A stretch of DNA of 64,000 nucleotides from Diphasiastrum complanatum (lineage: Eukaryota; Streptophyta; Lycopodiopsida; Lycopodiales; Lycopodiaceae): contig CM055113.1 of NCBI GenBank assembly GCA_029204225.1, forward strand, positions 28,029,486 to 28,093,485. Reading direction: 5' to 3'. The notes below the pieces were generated by a model, which saw nothing but the letters and a program-made list of their open reading frames with translations, was not told the DNA's origin and made no database searches. Of this stretch, positions 23,201-32,659 are shown piece after piece (position 1 is the first letter of the stretch; each line of letters opens with the position of its first letter). The position numbers and the translations under genes were made by a program.

Positions 23201-26200
23201 TAGATGCTTGTGTATGGTTTTCAGCCTAGACCTTCGGTTAATTGGGAGACAGACAAATCTATCGAGATTGAATGGTTGTTATTTTCTGCATGAGATGCTA
23301 GGAATAGAGCACTTAACTCAAGAGAGTATGCAAGGTACTTGGAATTGAGTTAAAGTCATTTTATCTTTGTAGATCTCCTAGAGATTTTAGTAGAATGAAT
23401 TGTTATACCTTAGGTTATTGGACATTGTAAGTGTATTTTTACCAAGAAGCATTTATGAGGATAGTCTTGGACTATAATTGTTTGTTTCTTTAAGTTTTGA
23501 ACATTGATCTCCAATGTAAGGTGATAATTCACCTAGTGGTTCATGTAAAATGAATTTACATGAAGGTGACATTACTAGCTTGACCCAATAGGAAAATTTA
23601 TCGCTTAGTGTACTTTTGAAAGCAGATATAGTATTTTAGAGTAGAGATAAACAATTGGAAAATTGTTCCATCTCTAAGTACTTATTTGATAATTGAAGTC
23701 AAACCTTAGGTAATGATTTTCTGGGTAAATAGAGAAGTTAAAGAGTTGTTTTATAAACTTCTTGCCCGTTCTGAGGACATAACTCGTTTAAGGGGGGAAG
23801 AATGTTATGTCCATGTCTTGTATATGGGATTCGGCATAATGCTAGACTTGGATATCCGTACGAGATTATTAGTTATGCCATGTCATTCCGGACCTGTGGA
23901 GCTTTTGCATGGTGATTGACAGCTTTTGTGCAAGAATGGGAAGTGAAATGATTTTGATAGGAATAGGGGGATCCTAGAGAGAATATTCTCTAGCTTTTGG
24001 AGAGTATTTACCTCGTAAGAAGTTGCCCATCTCCTCATTCTAATTTCATGTTGCCAAGAGCCAGGGTCCTCTCCTCTCTTGCATTCAATCACCATGGCTC
24101 GGGGGTGAAGCGGGTAAGGATTTGACTATTCGTTTCATGTTGGTTGGGTGGTTTGGCTCCATAGGTGTCCTTTTGGTTGCATGCAACAGGATCTAGGCAA
24201 ACCTTCACTTGGCAATCCTTACATTTTTTTTTTAGTGTTTATACTTTACTCTACAAAATTGCCAAAAGAATTTCAGAACATGTCGGTCGGAAGGCAGAAG
24301 CTTGAATCTGGATTGCTACGTAGTGACATCTAAAAAAATTACATCAAAAACATAGGAAATGGTTCTAATATGCCCTCCCAATTTTCTCATATATGTTGTA
24401 TACGTCTACCAATAGCATAAACATAGTTAGATACAATATACAAAATAAAACTAGGTGATTGATATACCAAGCTTTTCTTTAAATCGCGATTGAAAAATTA
24501 TAAAACAAGAATTGCATTTTTTAAAAACCACTAAAAGATTTAAAAAACTCATTTTAATTTTCAAACTTGGGGAACTCTATTTGAATCTCCATTCACTCTA
24601 GTGAGAGAGTAATGGTAAGATTTAAGGGTCAAATACTAGTGAGAGGGTAGTGGGCTCTGTAAGACCTAAGGGTGGGGATAATACCATCTTGATCTAAGGG
24701 TGAGGATATATGATACCATCTTAAGGGTTGGGATATATGATACCATCTTAGAGGTGTGGGATATACCATCTTGATCTAAGGGTGAGGATATCTTGCAGAG
24801 ATGACTACTGCACCATGATCGTGGTGCAAAATACGGCGCATCCCTCAAACTCACGCGCATCCCTCAAACTCACGTAAAAGTAAAAGTTTAGCAAATCTTC
24901 ACAATAGCTTAGGACAAAGCAAAAATGCATACAATGGATTAGAACCTGGCTTCTTTGACCTTTAATTCAGTTGAAGTTTTCTTGCAGTTAGAGGCATCAA
25001 GTTGTGTGGGTTTCTGCAAAGGGTTTGAGTTCAGATACTAGATAACATGCTGCTAAAATGTGACGGCTTCAGTGGGCATTCAGCTGAATTAGCGATAGTT
25101 AGACAGGTTATTGTGTTGGAGATTCTTAATGAACGCATGCAGCTCTGGTTTTTCAGAAAATCCTTTCCAAAAACGGTTCTGACACTGCCAGTCAGCATTA
25201 CTGAGCGCGGTACTGATCTTCTTCCAGCTGATGGTTATGCATGGCGAAAATATGGACAGAAAGACATTCAGAATTCACGTCATCCAAGGTAGTTTCTATA
25301 TGGATAACTGCTAGCACACGCTATAGCTTTATCATGCAGCAATAACGTTTGGGTTTTCAATCTGCTGTGTAATTGAGGACGTGATGATTTCACAATTCAG
25401 TTTCATCACAGTAATCTGAAGCATGTGGAAATGTGCAGAAGCTATTACAGATGCACATATCGAAAAGAGCTCGGATGTCCTGCAACTAAGCACGTGCAGC
25501 GATTAGATGATGATCCTTCACTGCTATGCGTCACCTACAATGGTGTCCACACTTGCCACATGTCGATGCAGATGCAACAAATATGCTCAAGGTTACCACC
25601 GGATGTAGCTATGCCTCTCCCACAATGGCAGACGTCAACCTCTGAGGAAAACTCGTCCTTTATGGTGATTGATCGTGGGGGCCAGAGCCAGCCAGGAACA
25701 TATGCTACATTTGTGACCAGCTCAGAAGGTTTTGAGGAACCACACATCACAGGCTCAAGAGATGGACCTTTCAACACTTCATGGAGGTATAATTCCCCTT
25801 CTGTCACGACACCTGCTGCTGCTCCCAAATTCGGAACTGATCCAATTTCCATTAGAGAATTTCAGCCTGTCAACCAGCTTCTTGATGAAACTCATCATCA
25901 GAGCAGGCCAAATGAGCAGTATTGTGCTTCTATTATGAAGCATCCGTCTTCTGCAAACCTGAGATCAGGTAGTGATGGCTATCGGGCTATTGCTGGATGG
26001 AACACTACTTTAGGGAATGAAACCACTACTCACACATCTCCAGAATATTCAACTCGTTATCATTTGGAAAGTAGATCAATGCAGGAGTTTTTAGCTCACG
26101 AAACAACGTCATGGTCTACAGATTCTTGTATAGAGCCCACACAGAGAGCAGTAAACGATTCTCAATCCAACTACCTGCAAAGAGGTAGCCTAAATGATCT

Positions 26201-26453
26201 CTGTGCAGCATTACCATCCCTAACGCAATCGATTTCTTTATCAGAGCGCAATTATTTTGTCAGGACAATCACAGAGTCACCAGTAGAACTTTTGGAGATG
26301 CCTACGCGGGACAGAGAGTTTGCAATAGAAGATCAACATCATTCAAGCTCTTTCCAAACCCACTATACCCCAACTATAACTTCGGCTGGTGAAGAACAGC
26401 TATGCGAGGTAGAGGATCAGGCTGCATCATCTGTACTATATGATCGTAATTAG
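16565..26453 (+). CDS. WRKY: WRKY transcription factor, group III (three exons; about 624 aa)
   Basis: A nuclear DNA-binding regulator expected to recognise W-box (TTGAC) promoters, typically in defence, stress or development programmes. Exons: 16565-17292, 25157-25288, 25439-26453 (stop included); lengths add to 625 codons. Both introns are GT-AG and phase 2, each completing an Arg codon. The joined protein has an N-terminal leucine-rich helical region (about 15-85), a cluster of Ser/Thr-Pro sites (141-225), KRRK just before the domain (241-244), WRKYGQK at 272-278, and zinc ligands C292, C300, H324 and C326. The spacing C-x7-C-x23-H-x-C is diagnostic of group III. Intron 2 splits the domain at the PR|SYYRC position, the conserved R-type intron site. 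At ~624 residues it is longer than typical flowering-plant group III members because of the long tail. Intron 1 is about 7.9 kb and full of transposons. Start chosen as the first ATG of exon 1. No disruption seen. Confidence 0.9.
17905..18200. repeat. Three imperfect ~50-base direct repeats
   Basis: A unit close to GTGACTACTCAATTTGTTCAC followed by ATGCCCAAAAGATTCACTTC and ATGTTCTC occurs at about 17908, 17990 and 18148, separated by unique sequence containing further GTGACT words. It lies in WRKY intron 1 and is of unknown origin. Confidence 0.65.
18640..18770 (+). repeat. Possible tRNA-derived SINE head
   Basis: AGTTCGAATCC at 18701-18711 matches the RNA polymerase III B box (GGTTCGANTCC) except the first base. 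About 30 bases upstream, TGGTTTATTTGAGTTGG (18671) is a loose A-box candidate. There is no foldable complete tRNA. A decayed SINE is the best reading, at low confidence. Confidence 0.3.
20686..20985 (+). repeat. Truncated LTR, same family as 23803-24223
   Basis: Starts TGTTATGTCCATGTCTTGTA and shares long blocks with the LTR at 23803, including TTAGTTATGCCA, GGAGCTTTTGCATGGTGATT and GATCCTAGAGAGA. It breaks off near 20985, before the part corresponding to the LTR end. It retains about 60 bases (AAATGTAATTAAAAACC region) that the downstream copy lacks. Confidence 0.75.
21640..21870 (+). pseudogene. Ty3/gypsy reverse transcriptase fragment
   Basis: The frame reads PFGLLNMLVAFE, stop, SLNDIFHPYLGQCEVVFLG then DVFIYSERLKEHER. 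It matches the gypsy RT block FGL-x-NAP-x-TFQ, then MN-x-x-F-x-x-x-L, then FLDDILIYS. The catalytic FLDD is FLGD here, so the first Asp is lost, and there is an in-frame stop. The fragment ends where the next LTR starts (21977). Confidence 0.8.
21977..24223 (+). mobile_element. LTR retrotransposon remnant (probably Ty3/gypsy) in WRKY intron 1
   Basis: The left LTR is 21977-22449 (TGTCATGGCC to CTTTACA), followed at 22451-22462 by TGGTATCAGAGC, an initiator-Met tRNA primer site. The right LTR is 23803-24223 (TGTTATGTCC to CCTTACA), preceded by the polypurine tract AAGGGGGGAAGA. The LTRs share CACCATGGCTCGGGGG-like and CTTACA ends but are very divergent in their first half, so they may derive from different family members. 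The 1.35 kb between them has no clear coding domains. No target-site duplication was found. Confidence 0.6.
24665..24880. repeat. Small tandem arrays before WRKY exon 2
   Basis: A 30-35 base unit built from GGGATATATGATACCATCTT and GATCTAAGGGTGAGGATAT is repeated about four times between 24668 and 24795. A 19-base unit, CGCATCCCTCAAACTCACG, is repeated twice at about 24838-24875. Both are intronic. Confidence 0.75.
25157..26453 (+). CDS. WRKY: WRKY exons 2 and 3 (DNA-binding domain and C-terminal tail)
   Basis: Exon 2 (25157-25288) follows the acceptor TGGTTTTTCAG and encodes KSFPKTVLTLPVSITE through the WRKYGQKDIQNSRHP strand, ending at the donor AG|GTAGTT. Intron 2 is 150 bases (25289-25438). 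Exon 3 begins after GTGCAG at 25439 and supplies SYYRCTYRKELGC and the VTYNGVHTC end of the zinc finger, then about 298 residues with no recognised domain, rich in Ser, Thr, Gln and His, of the kind that often serves as an activation region. The stop is at 26451-26453; an AATAAA at 26590-26595 could serve polyadenylation. The antisense ORF at 25535-25852 is a shadow. Confidence 0.9.
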
Positions 26454-26947
26454 CATTAGCTACATTGCAATTATTGCATATTCTCGTGGGGATCCAACTG
26501 ATGACTCCATAGCATCCTAGCGGTTTATGAATGATATAATTTTGGCTCACACATGAGTTTGATATGGTGAACTGCTTTTGCATTTTGGAAATAAATCTTG
26601 TCTTGCCTTAACAGGCAAGTTAAGGCAAGAGATTGTTGGGAAAAGCAGGAAAGTCGGCAAAGCATAGGAATGAAATCACTAGCATTTTTCAAAAATAGAT
26701 ATCTTCAAAATTTTGAAGATTTTTTATATATACATATAAACCTTTTTATGAGGAGTCTTCCTTAGAAAATCTTTTCAAAATCTATATCTTAAAAGTTTTG
26801 ACAATTTTTTTGATAAACTTTTTTATGAGCAATAGTCCTTAGAAAATCAACAAGCTTTATATAGGTTTTTTGACTATAACTTAAAAAAGGTTTCGTGAAT
26901 TCAAATGCGGTTGATTTTTCTTGTGAGAGAGATTAGATATTTTAACT

Positions 26948-26948
<1 letters not shown>
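26454..26948 (+). other. WRKY 3' flank with a copy of the dispersed 14955/57150 repeat
   Basis: The first ~140 bases are probable 3' UTR with an AATAAA at 26590-26595. From about 26636 the sequence (AAAGTCGGCAAAGCATAGG, then AATGAAATC) matches repeats at about 14955 and 57150 in this window, including a shared AAAAAAGGTTT further along. No gene is present. Confidence 0.55.

Positions 26949-26949
<1 letters not shown>

Positions 26950-27000
<51 letters not shown>
26950..27000. repeat. (CT)n microsatellite
   Basis: About 25 CT units, first of two closely spaced CT arrays downstream of the WRKY gene. Confidence 0.97.
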
Positions 27001-27003
<3 letters not shown>

Positions 27004-27304
27004 CAACATGGCCTTTTCGGAAGGCAAAATTTTTGGGCCTACATCTAAGGCAGGGGTATTGTAATTATTATTTTTTATATTTTGACATGTCAAAATTTGG
27101 TTAGGTTAATGTTTTGCCTTTTCTTAATGCTTAGAAAAATCAACTTCCGTATAAAATTGGATTTTCTCTCTGAAAAGTAGCTGCATTTTCTCTCTCACGA
27201 CAATTATTACTCTCTCCCTCAAAAGTATTGCCATTCTCTTTCTCTCGCATGGAGTCTCGCAAAGACTTCATCAAAATGAGTTCTATTCTCTCTCAAAACT
27301 ATGG

Positions 27305-27307
<3 letters not shown>

Positions 27308-27388
<81 letters not shown>
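27308..27388. repeat. (CT)n microsatellite
   Basis: About 40 CT units without visible interruption. The bases before it (27160-27300) are rich in TCTCTC words, suggesting expansion from a pyrimidine-rich segment. Confidence 0.97.
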
Positions 27389-27391
<3 letters not shown>

Positions 27392-27514
27392 AACACACTA
27401 AAACAATTCAGTTCCACTTCCGTAAAATCAACCTTCACATTTTTACAAAGAAAAAACGGACTAGCCTCACAGAACGTAATCTGTGGGGCAAATTTTTTTA
27501 TGACAATTTTTTTT

Positions 27515-27600
27515 TAAAAGTCGGAAGGTGCACGTAAAAAAATTTACTCTTTTTACACGCACCTTCTGCCCGGAAGGTGCATGTAAAAAAAATTTACCTA
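27515..27600. repeat. Inverted/direct GGAAGGTGCA repeats
   Basis: GGAAGGTGCACGTAAAAAAA (27522), the inverse TTTTTACACGCACCTTC (27551) and GGAAGGTGCATGTAAAAAA (27571) follow one another. The first two can form a hairpin; the third is a direct copy. It looks like the end of a small inverted-repeat element. Confidence 0.55.
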
Positions 27601-27723
27601 AAAAAAAATGTAAAAACCAAATTCACGCAAGGGAAGGGCCGACTCCTCAGCCCTTCCACCCTTGGAAGGTTGATGCGCCCTCGAGCACACCTTCCCAGGC
27701 GGATGGGCCTCAGAGTTAGACCT

Positions 27724-27738
27724 CCCCCCCCCCCCCCC
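27724..27738. repeat. Homopolymer of 15 C
   Basis: A run of 15 C on the plus strand; length is unreliable in most assemblies. Confidence 0.95.
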
Positions 27739-27739
27739 T

Positions 27740-28711
27740 TTCTCTCCGTGTGTTGTAAAATGTCGCAAAGACTTTACAACATGAATAGAATCAACCTGAT
27801 TATTCAGGTTACAACCAAAATAGAAGCACTTACATTGATCAAGTTTGAAGTTCATCTATACTGGACGTTGTATTAAGGTTTTCTCATGGTTTCAACATTG
27901 TTTTTGTCTTGGCATTTTCAGCTTAGTTTGCATATTCGTTCCGACAAAGTGAAGGTCTAGACTCAATGATTGTTTTTTTTTTTTGAGTTCTTAAATTTTA
28001 AAGTGTATGTTTCATGTATCAAATATATGATTTCTAACAAATTGATAGTTTAAAAATTATCTTTACTTATTTTGAGTACCATACATAAACCCCGCCTTTG
28101 GCAACGGTAAGATGATTTGTTAGTGTATATTGCTTTTGTTGCTTTGATTCCTTGTGTATTGAGCACATTTCCACATGTCGATTATGCAATGCATAAATGT
28201 GCTAGGCCAATGTTTGCTTCAAACTGGAAAGAATAGAGATGGGTGCTTCCTTAGATGGTCGTGGCACTCAAACATCCATGAATTTGTGGCAAAGGTAGAC
28301 AAGCAATCTGAGAGCAATACTCACTGCTATTTAAATATTTTATTTCATGATGTCAACATAAACGAAGGCAATTTACCTTGCCTAGCACAAAGTCAAATCA
28401 TAATCCCCACGAGAGAAGAAGCTTGTTTCTTCTTTGGGACCCATCAAACATGTTGTTGCGACCTTTGATCCCAAGCACACTTCTTCACCACTCCTCTTGT
28501 CTCTTTTGACCATTAGTTTTTTGGTGTCTTATTCGTAAAGGAATACTTCAGCCTACACAAGCTCATCCCACCAGACTAACTTTGATGCTCAATTATTCAA
28601 ACAAAGCTATTATATCCTACTTCTTAGCCCTAGCCCATTGACTTCTTACCTGCTACTCTTGTTGTGACATGTAATATCTATGTCTAAAGCAAGATATATT
28701 ATGTAATAACC
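27740..28711. other. No gene recognised
   Basis: A plus-strand frame at 28175-28468 (97 residues, containing LNILFHDVNINEGNLPCLAQ) is not related to any family I know and has no splice or repeat support. The rest is AT-rich with nothing I can assign. Confidence 0.35.
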
Positions 28712-29440
28712 ACTACAACATTTTGGATGTTTACCGACCCTATTACCAAGGCTTTTATGAAGAATTTTTTTGTTCTGAAAAAAAGGATGACAACCCTCGA
28801 TATACACCATGGAGTATGCCTCGGAAGGAGATCCTCGATAATTACCTCGGTAATCGAGGCTTCTTCGTCTCTTTTTTGCTTTGTTTATAGCATGTATAAA
28901 CTGAGGGATATACTGAGGGACCTCAATATTTTCCTCCCAAAAAGCCATTAGTTAAATTACATTTCCGAGGGATATATCAAGGGATTTATACCTTGGTATA
29001 TTCCTTTCAAAATGGCACCCTATTCCGAGGATTATTCCAAGGGATGAAAAATCGCAAAAAAAAAATTAGGGTAGAATGGAGCCAGTTTACTGGTTCCATT
29101 CTACCCTAAAAATGGACTCCATCCGACCCCAAGAGTCTTTTGCACCACCTCTTATGAAGTTGGTACGCAAAATCATTTGTTCATGATTGTTAATGAACAT
29201 ATTTTCAAATATTTGAGTTACATTTTACGCGCTTGAAAATTGATGAAGGAGACTTATCTTAAAACAATACATAGTCACACATAAATATTCCAGGTACAGA
29301 GATATGTTACAAATTGGATTATTGAAACCAGATATGTTACCTAAGTAGATCCAGTTGAGTCATCCTCGTCCTGGTCATTGACGTCGCGATCGGACTCATG
29401 TGACTGTGATGCATGATTGGGACTACGATACCTGCATCTA
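28712..29440 (-). mobile_element. CACTA-type transposon end with C-terminal coding exon (minus strand)
   Basis: CACTACAACATTTTGGATG at 28712 matches the CACTACAA terminus of En/Spm elements. The next 330 bases contain many CCTCGG, CCGAGG and GAGGGATAT words, resembling the subterminal repeats of this superfamily, and a strong hairpin at 29066-29109. On the minus strand at about 29434-29344, after a TTAGATGCAG acceptor-like site, a frame reads YRSPNHASQSHESDRD, then DQDEDDSTGST and a stop: an acidic Ser-rich tail of the sort that ends plant transposases. The other end of this element was not found. The call rests on the terminus. Confidence 0.45.
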
Positions 29441-29536
29441 ATGAAGATGAGTTAGTTATTTGAGAAATGTGATGAGAGTGAAATTCAGGCCACATGAATG
29501 TAGTGAAGTTAAAATATATCTTGAAGCCATATATAC

Positions 29537-29900
29537 CTCCACTGATTCCAACCCATTATCAACATATTCATCAATAAAAGTAGAGATTTATTTCTAAAAT
29601 GTGTAAATTTATTTTCATAAATCCTACTATAGAAAACGTGCATCTACAACAAAAATAGGAGACAAACATTTATGTAAAAATTTATGAGCAGAAGTATACA
29701 ATCTACCATCTATGTGTTGGTAATAATCTAGCATTGTTCAAGCACAACTTACTAATGTTTATCATAAATCTGTTTCTGAAATGTAAAAATCTATAAGCAG
29801 ATGTCGGAACAGACCTCGGAATAAGAGATGGTATACTGCATTAAACAGATCCATATATTCTGAGGTCTGTTCCGACCTCCACTGATTCCCACCCAAGCTG
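29537..29900 (-). repeat. Repeat with inverted partner at 38040-38300
   Basis: Read on the minus strand, 29700-29890 matches 38110-38290 of the plus strand over about 180 bases with roughly one in five bases different. A second block, 29537-29610, matches 38070-38145 inverted. The 29812-29879 core is itself palindromic: GTCGGAACAGACCTCGGAATA and its near-complement TATTCTGAGGTCTGTTCCGA. This is probably a MITE-like unit or shared transposon sequence. Confidence 0.75.
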
Positions 29901-30109
29901 ATAGATCTGTTGTTACAGCTTTTACTCCCTGTCCTAGTTGTTTATTGTTTTTACTTATAGATGTATTTCTTGTAAATACAAAAATGGCTAAGTCATCGGC
30001 CTATGGTGACCTTTGTAACAAAAATGTAAATCAAAACTGTTAATGATGCTTTTGAGCCTCAGAGTTGCATGTTGCTTGGGTATAGGGTACTGGGTCATTA
30101 ATTTGGAGT

Positions 30110-30733
30110 CGTTGGACTGACCTCCTAAAAAGTAGGAGAGTTGACTAGTCAACATGACACATGTCATATGCTCACTAGGACACTTGGTCCAATGAATGAG
30201 TGACACATGTCAGGGTTGATTGGTCAAACATGACATGTGTCACATGCTCACTGGGACACTTGGTCCAATGGATGAGTGACACATGGCAGCCTACTCACTT
30301 GCCTATGTATTAGGATACTGCCAAGTGGCAAGTGTCGACTATGCATGGAGTTGGCCATGTGTCGAGATTTAGGAAGGGTCAAGGTTAAGGGTTGCTTGAG
30401 GATTGTGTATAAGTGAGCCTAGAGAGAGGCATTCTAGATCATAATCTATGCAGCAAAGGCAAGTGTCGACTGTGCATGGAGTTGGCCATGTGTCAAAATT
30501 TAGGAAAAGTCAAGGTTAAGGGGTGCTTGAGGATTGTGTATAAGTGAGCCTAGAGAGAGGCATCCTGGATCATAATCTATGCAGCAAAGGTTGGGAGGAG
30601 ATGACGCAGCCAGCTCCACTGTGTTTGTGTTTGATGTTATGTGCTTGCAGAGAATCAGAAAGGCTGGAAATTTGTGGCGATCAGTGCATGTTTGGATGGG
30701 CGTCAGTTGGAAGATCAAGGAGAGCCTGACATT
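30110..30733 (+). repeat. LTR-like region with two internal tandem duplications
   Basis: The region ends at a copia-type primer site, TGGTATCAGAGC (30734-30745), so it is probably a 5' LTR. It contains a ~76-base unit twice (about 30131 and 30207; shared core GACACTTGGTCCAATG) and a ~132-base unit twice (about 30327-30458 and 30459-30590; both begin CAAGTGTCGACT and end ATGCAGCAAAGG). Its sequence does not match the LTR at 33712-33972 downstream. Confidence 0.6.
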
Positions 30734-31059
30734 TGGTATCAGAGCGAGGCTTACATTCGGTAGAGAGGTGTAAAAATTTCAGCAACAGTGTAGGAGGACC
30801 ATCGATGATCAGTGGCAACGGAAGGGCAAAAAAATTTGATGAATTTGGAAGCTAGAAACTAGGGCAGGTCCATCACTGAGGGACAATTAGAAGTTTGTCA
30901 ATTTCTGAGCCGAAAATGGGCGCAAACAATTGTCAGATTTCTATTTTTAGAAAGTTTGCATGGTAGTTGTCCATTTTTAAAGAGAATGGTAGGTAATTAT
31001 GGTAGGAAATAGAATATGGCTCTGAACATGTGAGTTCAGAGGCTATAAAGTTGTGACAC

Positions 31060-32215
31060 GTGTCCGCTATTAGCCCTCAAGAGGAGGCACAAGCATTTCC
31101 TATGGAGAATGCTTTTTTGAACAATAGTAGTGCTAAGAAAAAAGATTTTTTCTCTGAATCAAGCTTTGCTTTGAAAGCAAAAGAAAGGAAAGAATTCTTT
31201 TGTCACTATTGCAAAGATCCTGGTCATTTTGCCAAAGAACTGTCCCAAAAATTTTACATATTGCAGGAGGACAACTATAAATGTTGGAGTTCCAAATGCT
31301 CATATTGGATGAAGGCTTAGAGGAGGAAACTAGAAAATCAACTATTGTTGTTCCTATTAGCTGGAATGAAGTAGAACAAGATGAGTCATGGTGAATGGAT
31401 TCATACCGATCTATAATAGAATCAGTTTAAATGTTCTAGGCATAGGATCAATTATCTTGAAATTGGAAAATGATGAACATGAAATTTTTATGAAGTATTG
31501 TATGTTCCAAGATTAGCCAAAAACTTTCTCTAAGTAAGCTTATAAATTTTTGAATTTCAGTGGTATTTCATTCAAAGGAGTGTCTTCTAAAGAGAAATGA
31601 CTACTAAAGTCCAATGAGACTGAGCATGGAACTTGCAAGGCTATGTCCAATAGTGGAAAAGACAATGTATCGCATTATAGGTATGGACACTTGGGGACCC
31701 AATGGCTGAAGATGTTGTGTAAAAAGCAAATGGTTGAAGGCTTTGATTATCAAGAAGGAGGCCTACCAATTGTCTGTAAGAGCTCTGTTGTAGGCAAACA
31801 ACAAAAATCCTTTTTCAAAGGTTCATGCAACACGTTCTCAAGAGGCACTAGATCTTATACACACATATTTGTGTGGGCCAATGAGGAAACTATTGGTCTT
31901 TGTGGCTGATTGGTCATAGAAACATATTGTCTATTTTCTGATAAATAAGGGAGGAGCTCTTGAGTTCAAAATCTTTAATGCTCTAGTTGAGAAATAGCAA
32001 GGGAAGGCAACCAAATGACTACATTTCGACAAATTAAATCCATCATGCTTAGTGATTTTTGTGTAGCATGAGATGGCATCCACGAAGAATTTACAAACCA
32101 CAACAAAATGGTATCACAGAATGGCAAAACCACACCATTGTAGGAATGGCAAGGTATGTGCTTCATAGCATAGATATTTTCACGTCCCATGTAAAATGGG
32201 ACAAACTTAATCCAA
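31060..32215 (+). pseudogene. copia Gag end, pre-integrase and integrase fragments
   Basis: The knuckle reads CHYCKDPGHFAKEL: the final Cys of C-x2-C-x4-H-x4-C is Leu. Pre-integrase is YRYGHLGTQWLKMLCKKQM followed by VGKQQKSFF. The last piece, PQQNGITEWQNHTIVGMARY, retains the catalytic Glu position of the DDE triad but has W-Q-N-H for the usual RKNR. Several stops separate the parts. Confidence 0.8.
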
Positions 32216-32229
32216 AAGGGATGAGATGC

Positions 32230-32650
32230 ACTACAACAAGACGGGCGATTACCAATGTTTTTTTGAGCATTTCTTTGAAAGATAGTTTTTAAAATGAGTC
32301 GCGGGGGGTTGGCGGAATGCTCAAGCCTCGGGTCCGGTGTTTGGCCTCGGTATAAGCTTACCAAATTTGAGCTTGTTTTTGAAACATTTACAGAGAGGGA
32401 TATAAAGAGAGTTATAAATTTAGTAAGGGCCTCGGAACATACATCGGAAAACTGAAGCTAATTTAAGAGGTATACCAAGGCTGACCTTGGTATAAGCCTA
32501 CCAAATTTGAACTTGTTTTTGAGACATTTATAGAGAGGGTTATAAAGAGGGTCCATGTGGCCAGAGGCATTCCAAGACACTCTGCTAACTCAGGGTAATA
32601 CCGAGACTGATGAAAAAAAAGGCCCCTCGGTATAAACCACGGTATAAAAC
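32230..32650 (+). mobile_element. CACTA-like non-autonomous insertion in the copia element (ends uncertain)
   Basis: Starts CACTACAACAAGACGGGCG at 32230. It then carries a ~68-base direct repeat (about 32344 and 32485; core GGTATAAGCTTACCAAATTT) and repeated CCTCGGTATAA words, like the subterminal arrays of CACTA elements and like 28800-29040 in this window. It separates the copia integrase from the copia RT. I did not find the matching TTGTAGTG end, so the right boundary is set only by where copia coding resumes. Confidence 0.4.
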
Positions 32651-32659
32651 AGAATATAA

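Larger units (their letters stand above)
17293..25156 (+). other. WRKY intron 1 (~7.9 kb), transposon-filled
   Basis: Begins GTACATAAG and ends TGGTTTTTCAG. It contains, in order: an imperfect 50-base repeat array (17900-18200), a SINE-like B box (18701), a 45-base direct repeat (19757 and 19880), a truncated gypsy-type LTR (20686), a gypsy RT scrap (21640-21870), a two-LTR element (21977-24223) and a small tandem array (24665-24875). All recognised LTR fragments are in the sense orientation of the gene. Confidence 0.8.

Noticed and set aside
25535..25852. 105-residue antisense ORF in WRKY exon 3
   Set aside because: Shadow of the coding exon, no own features.
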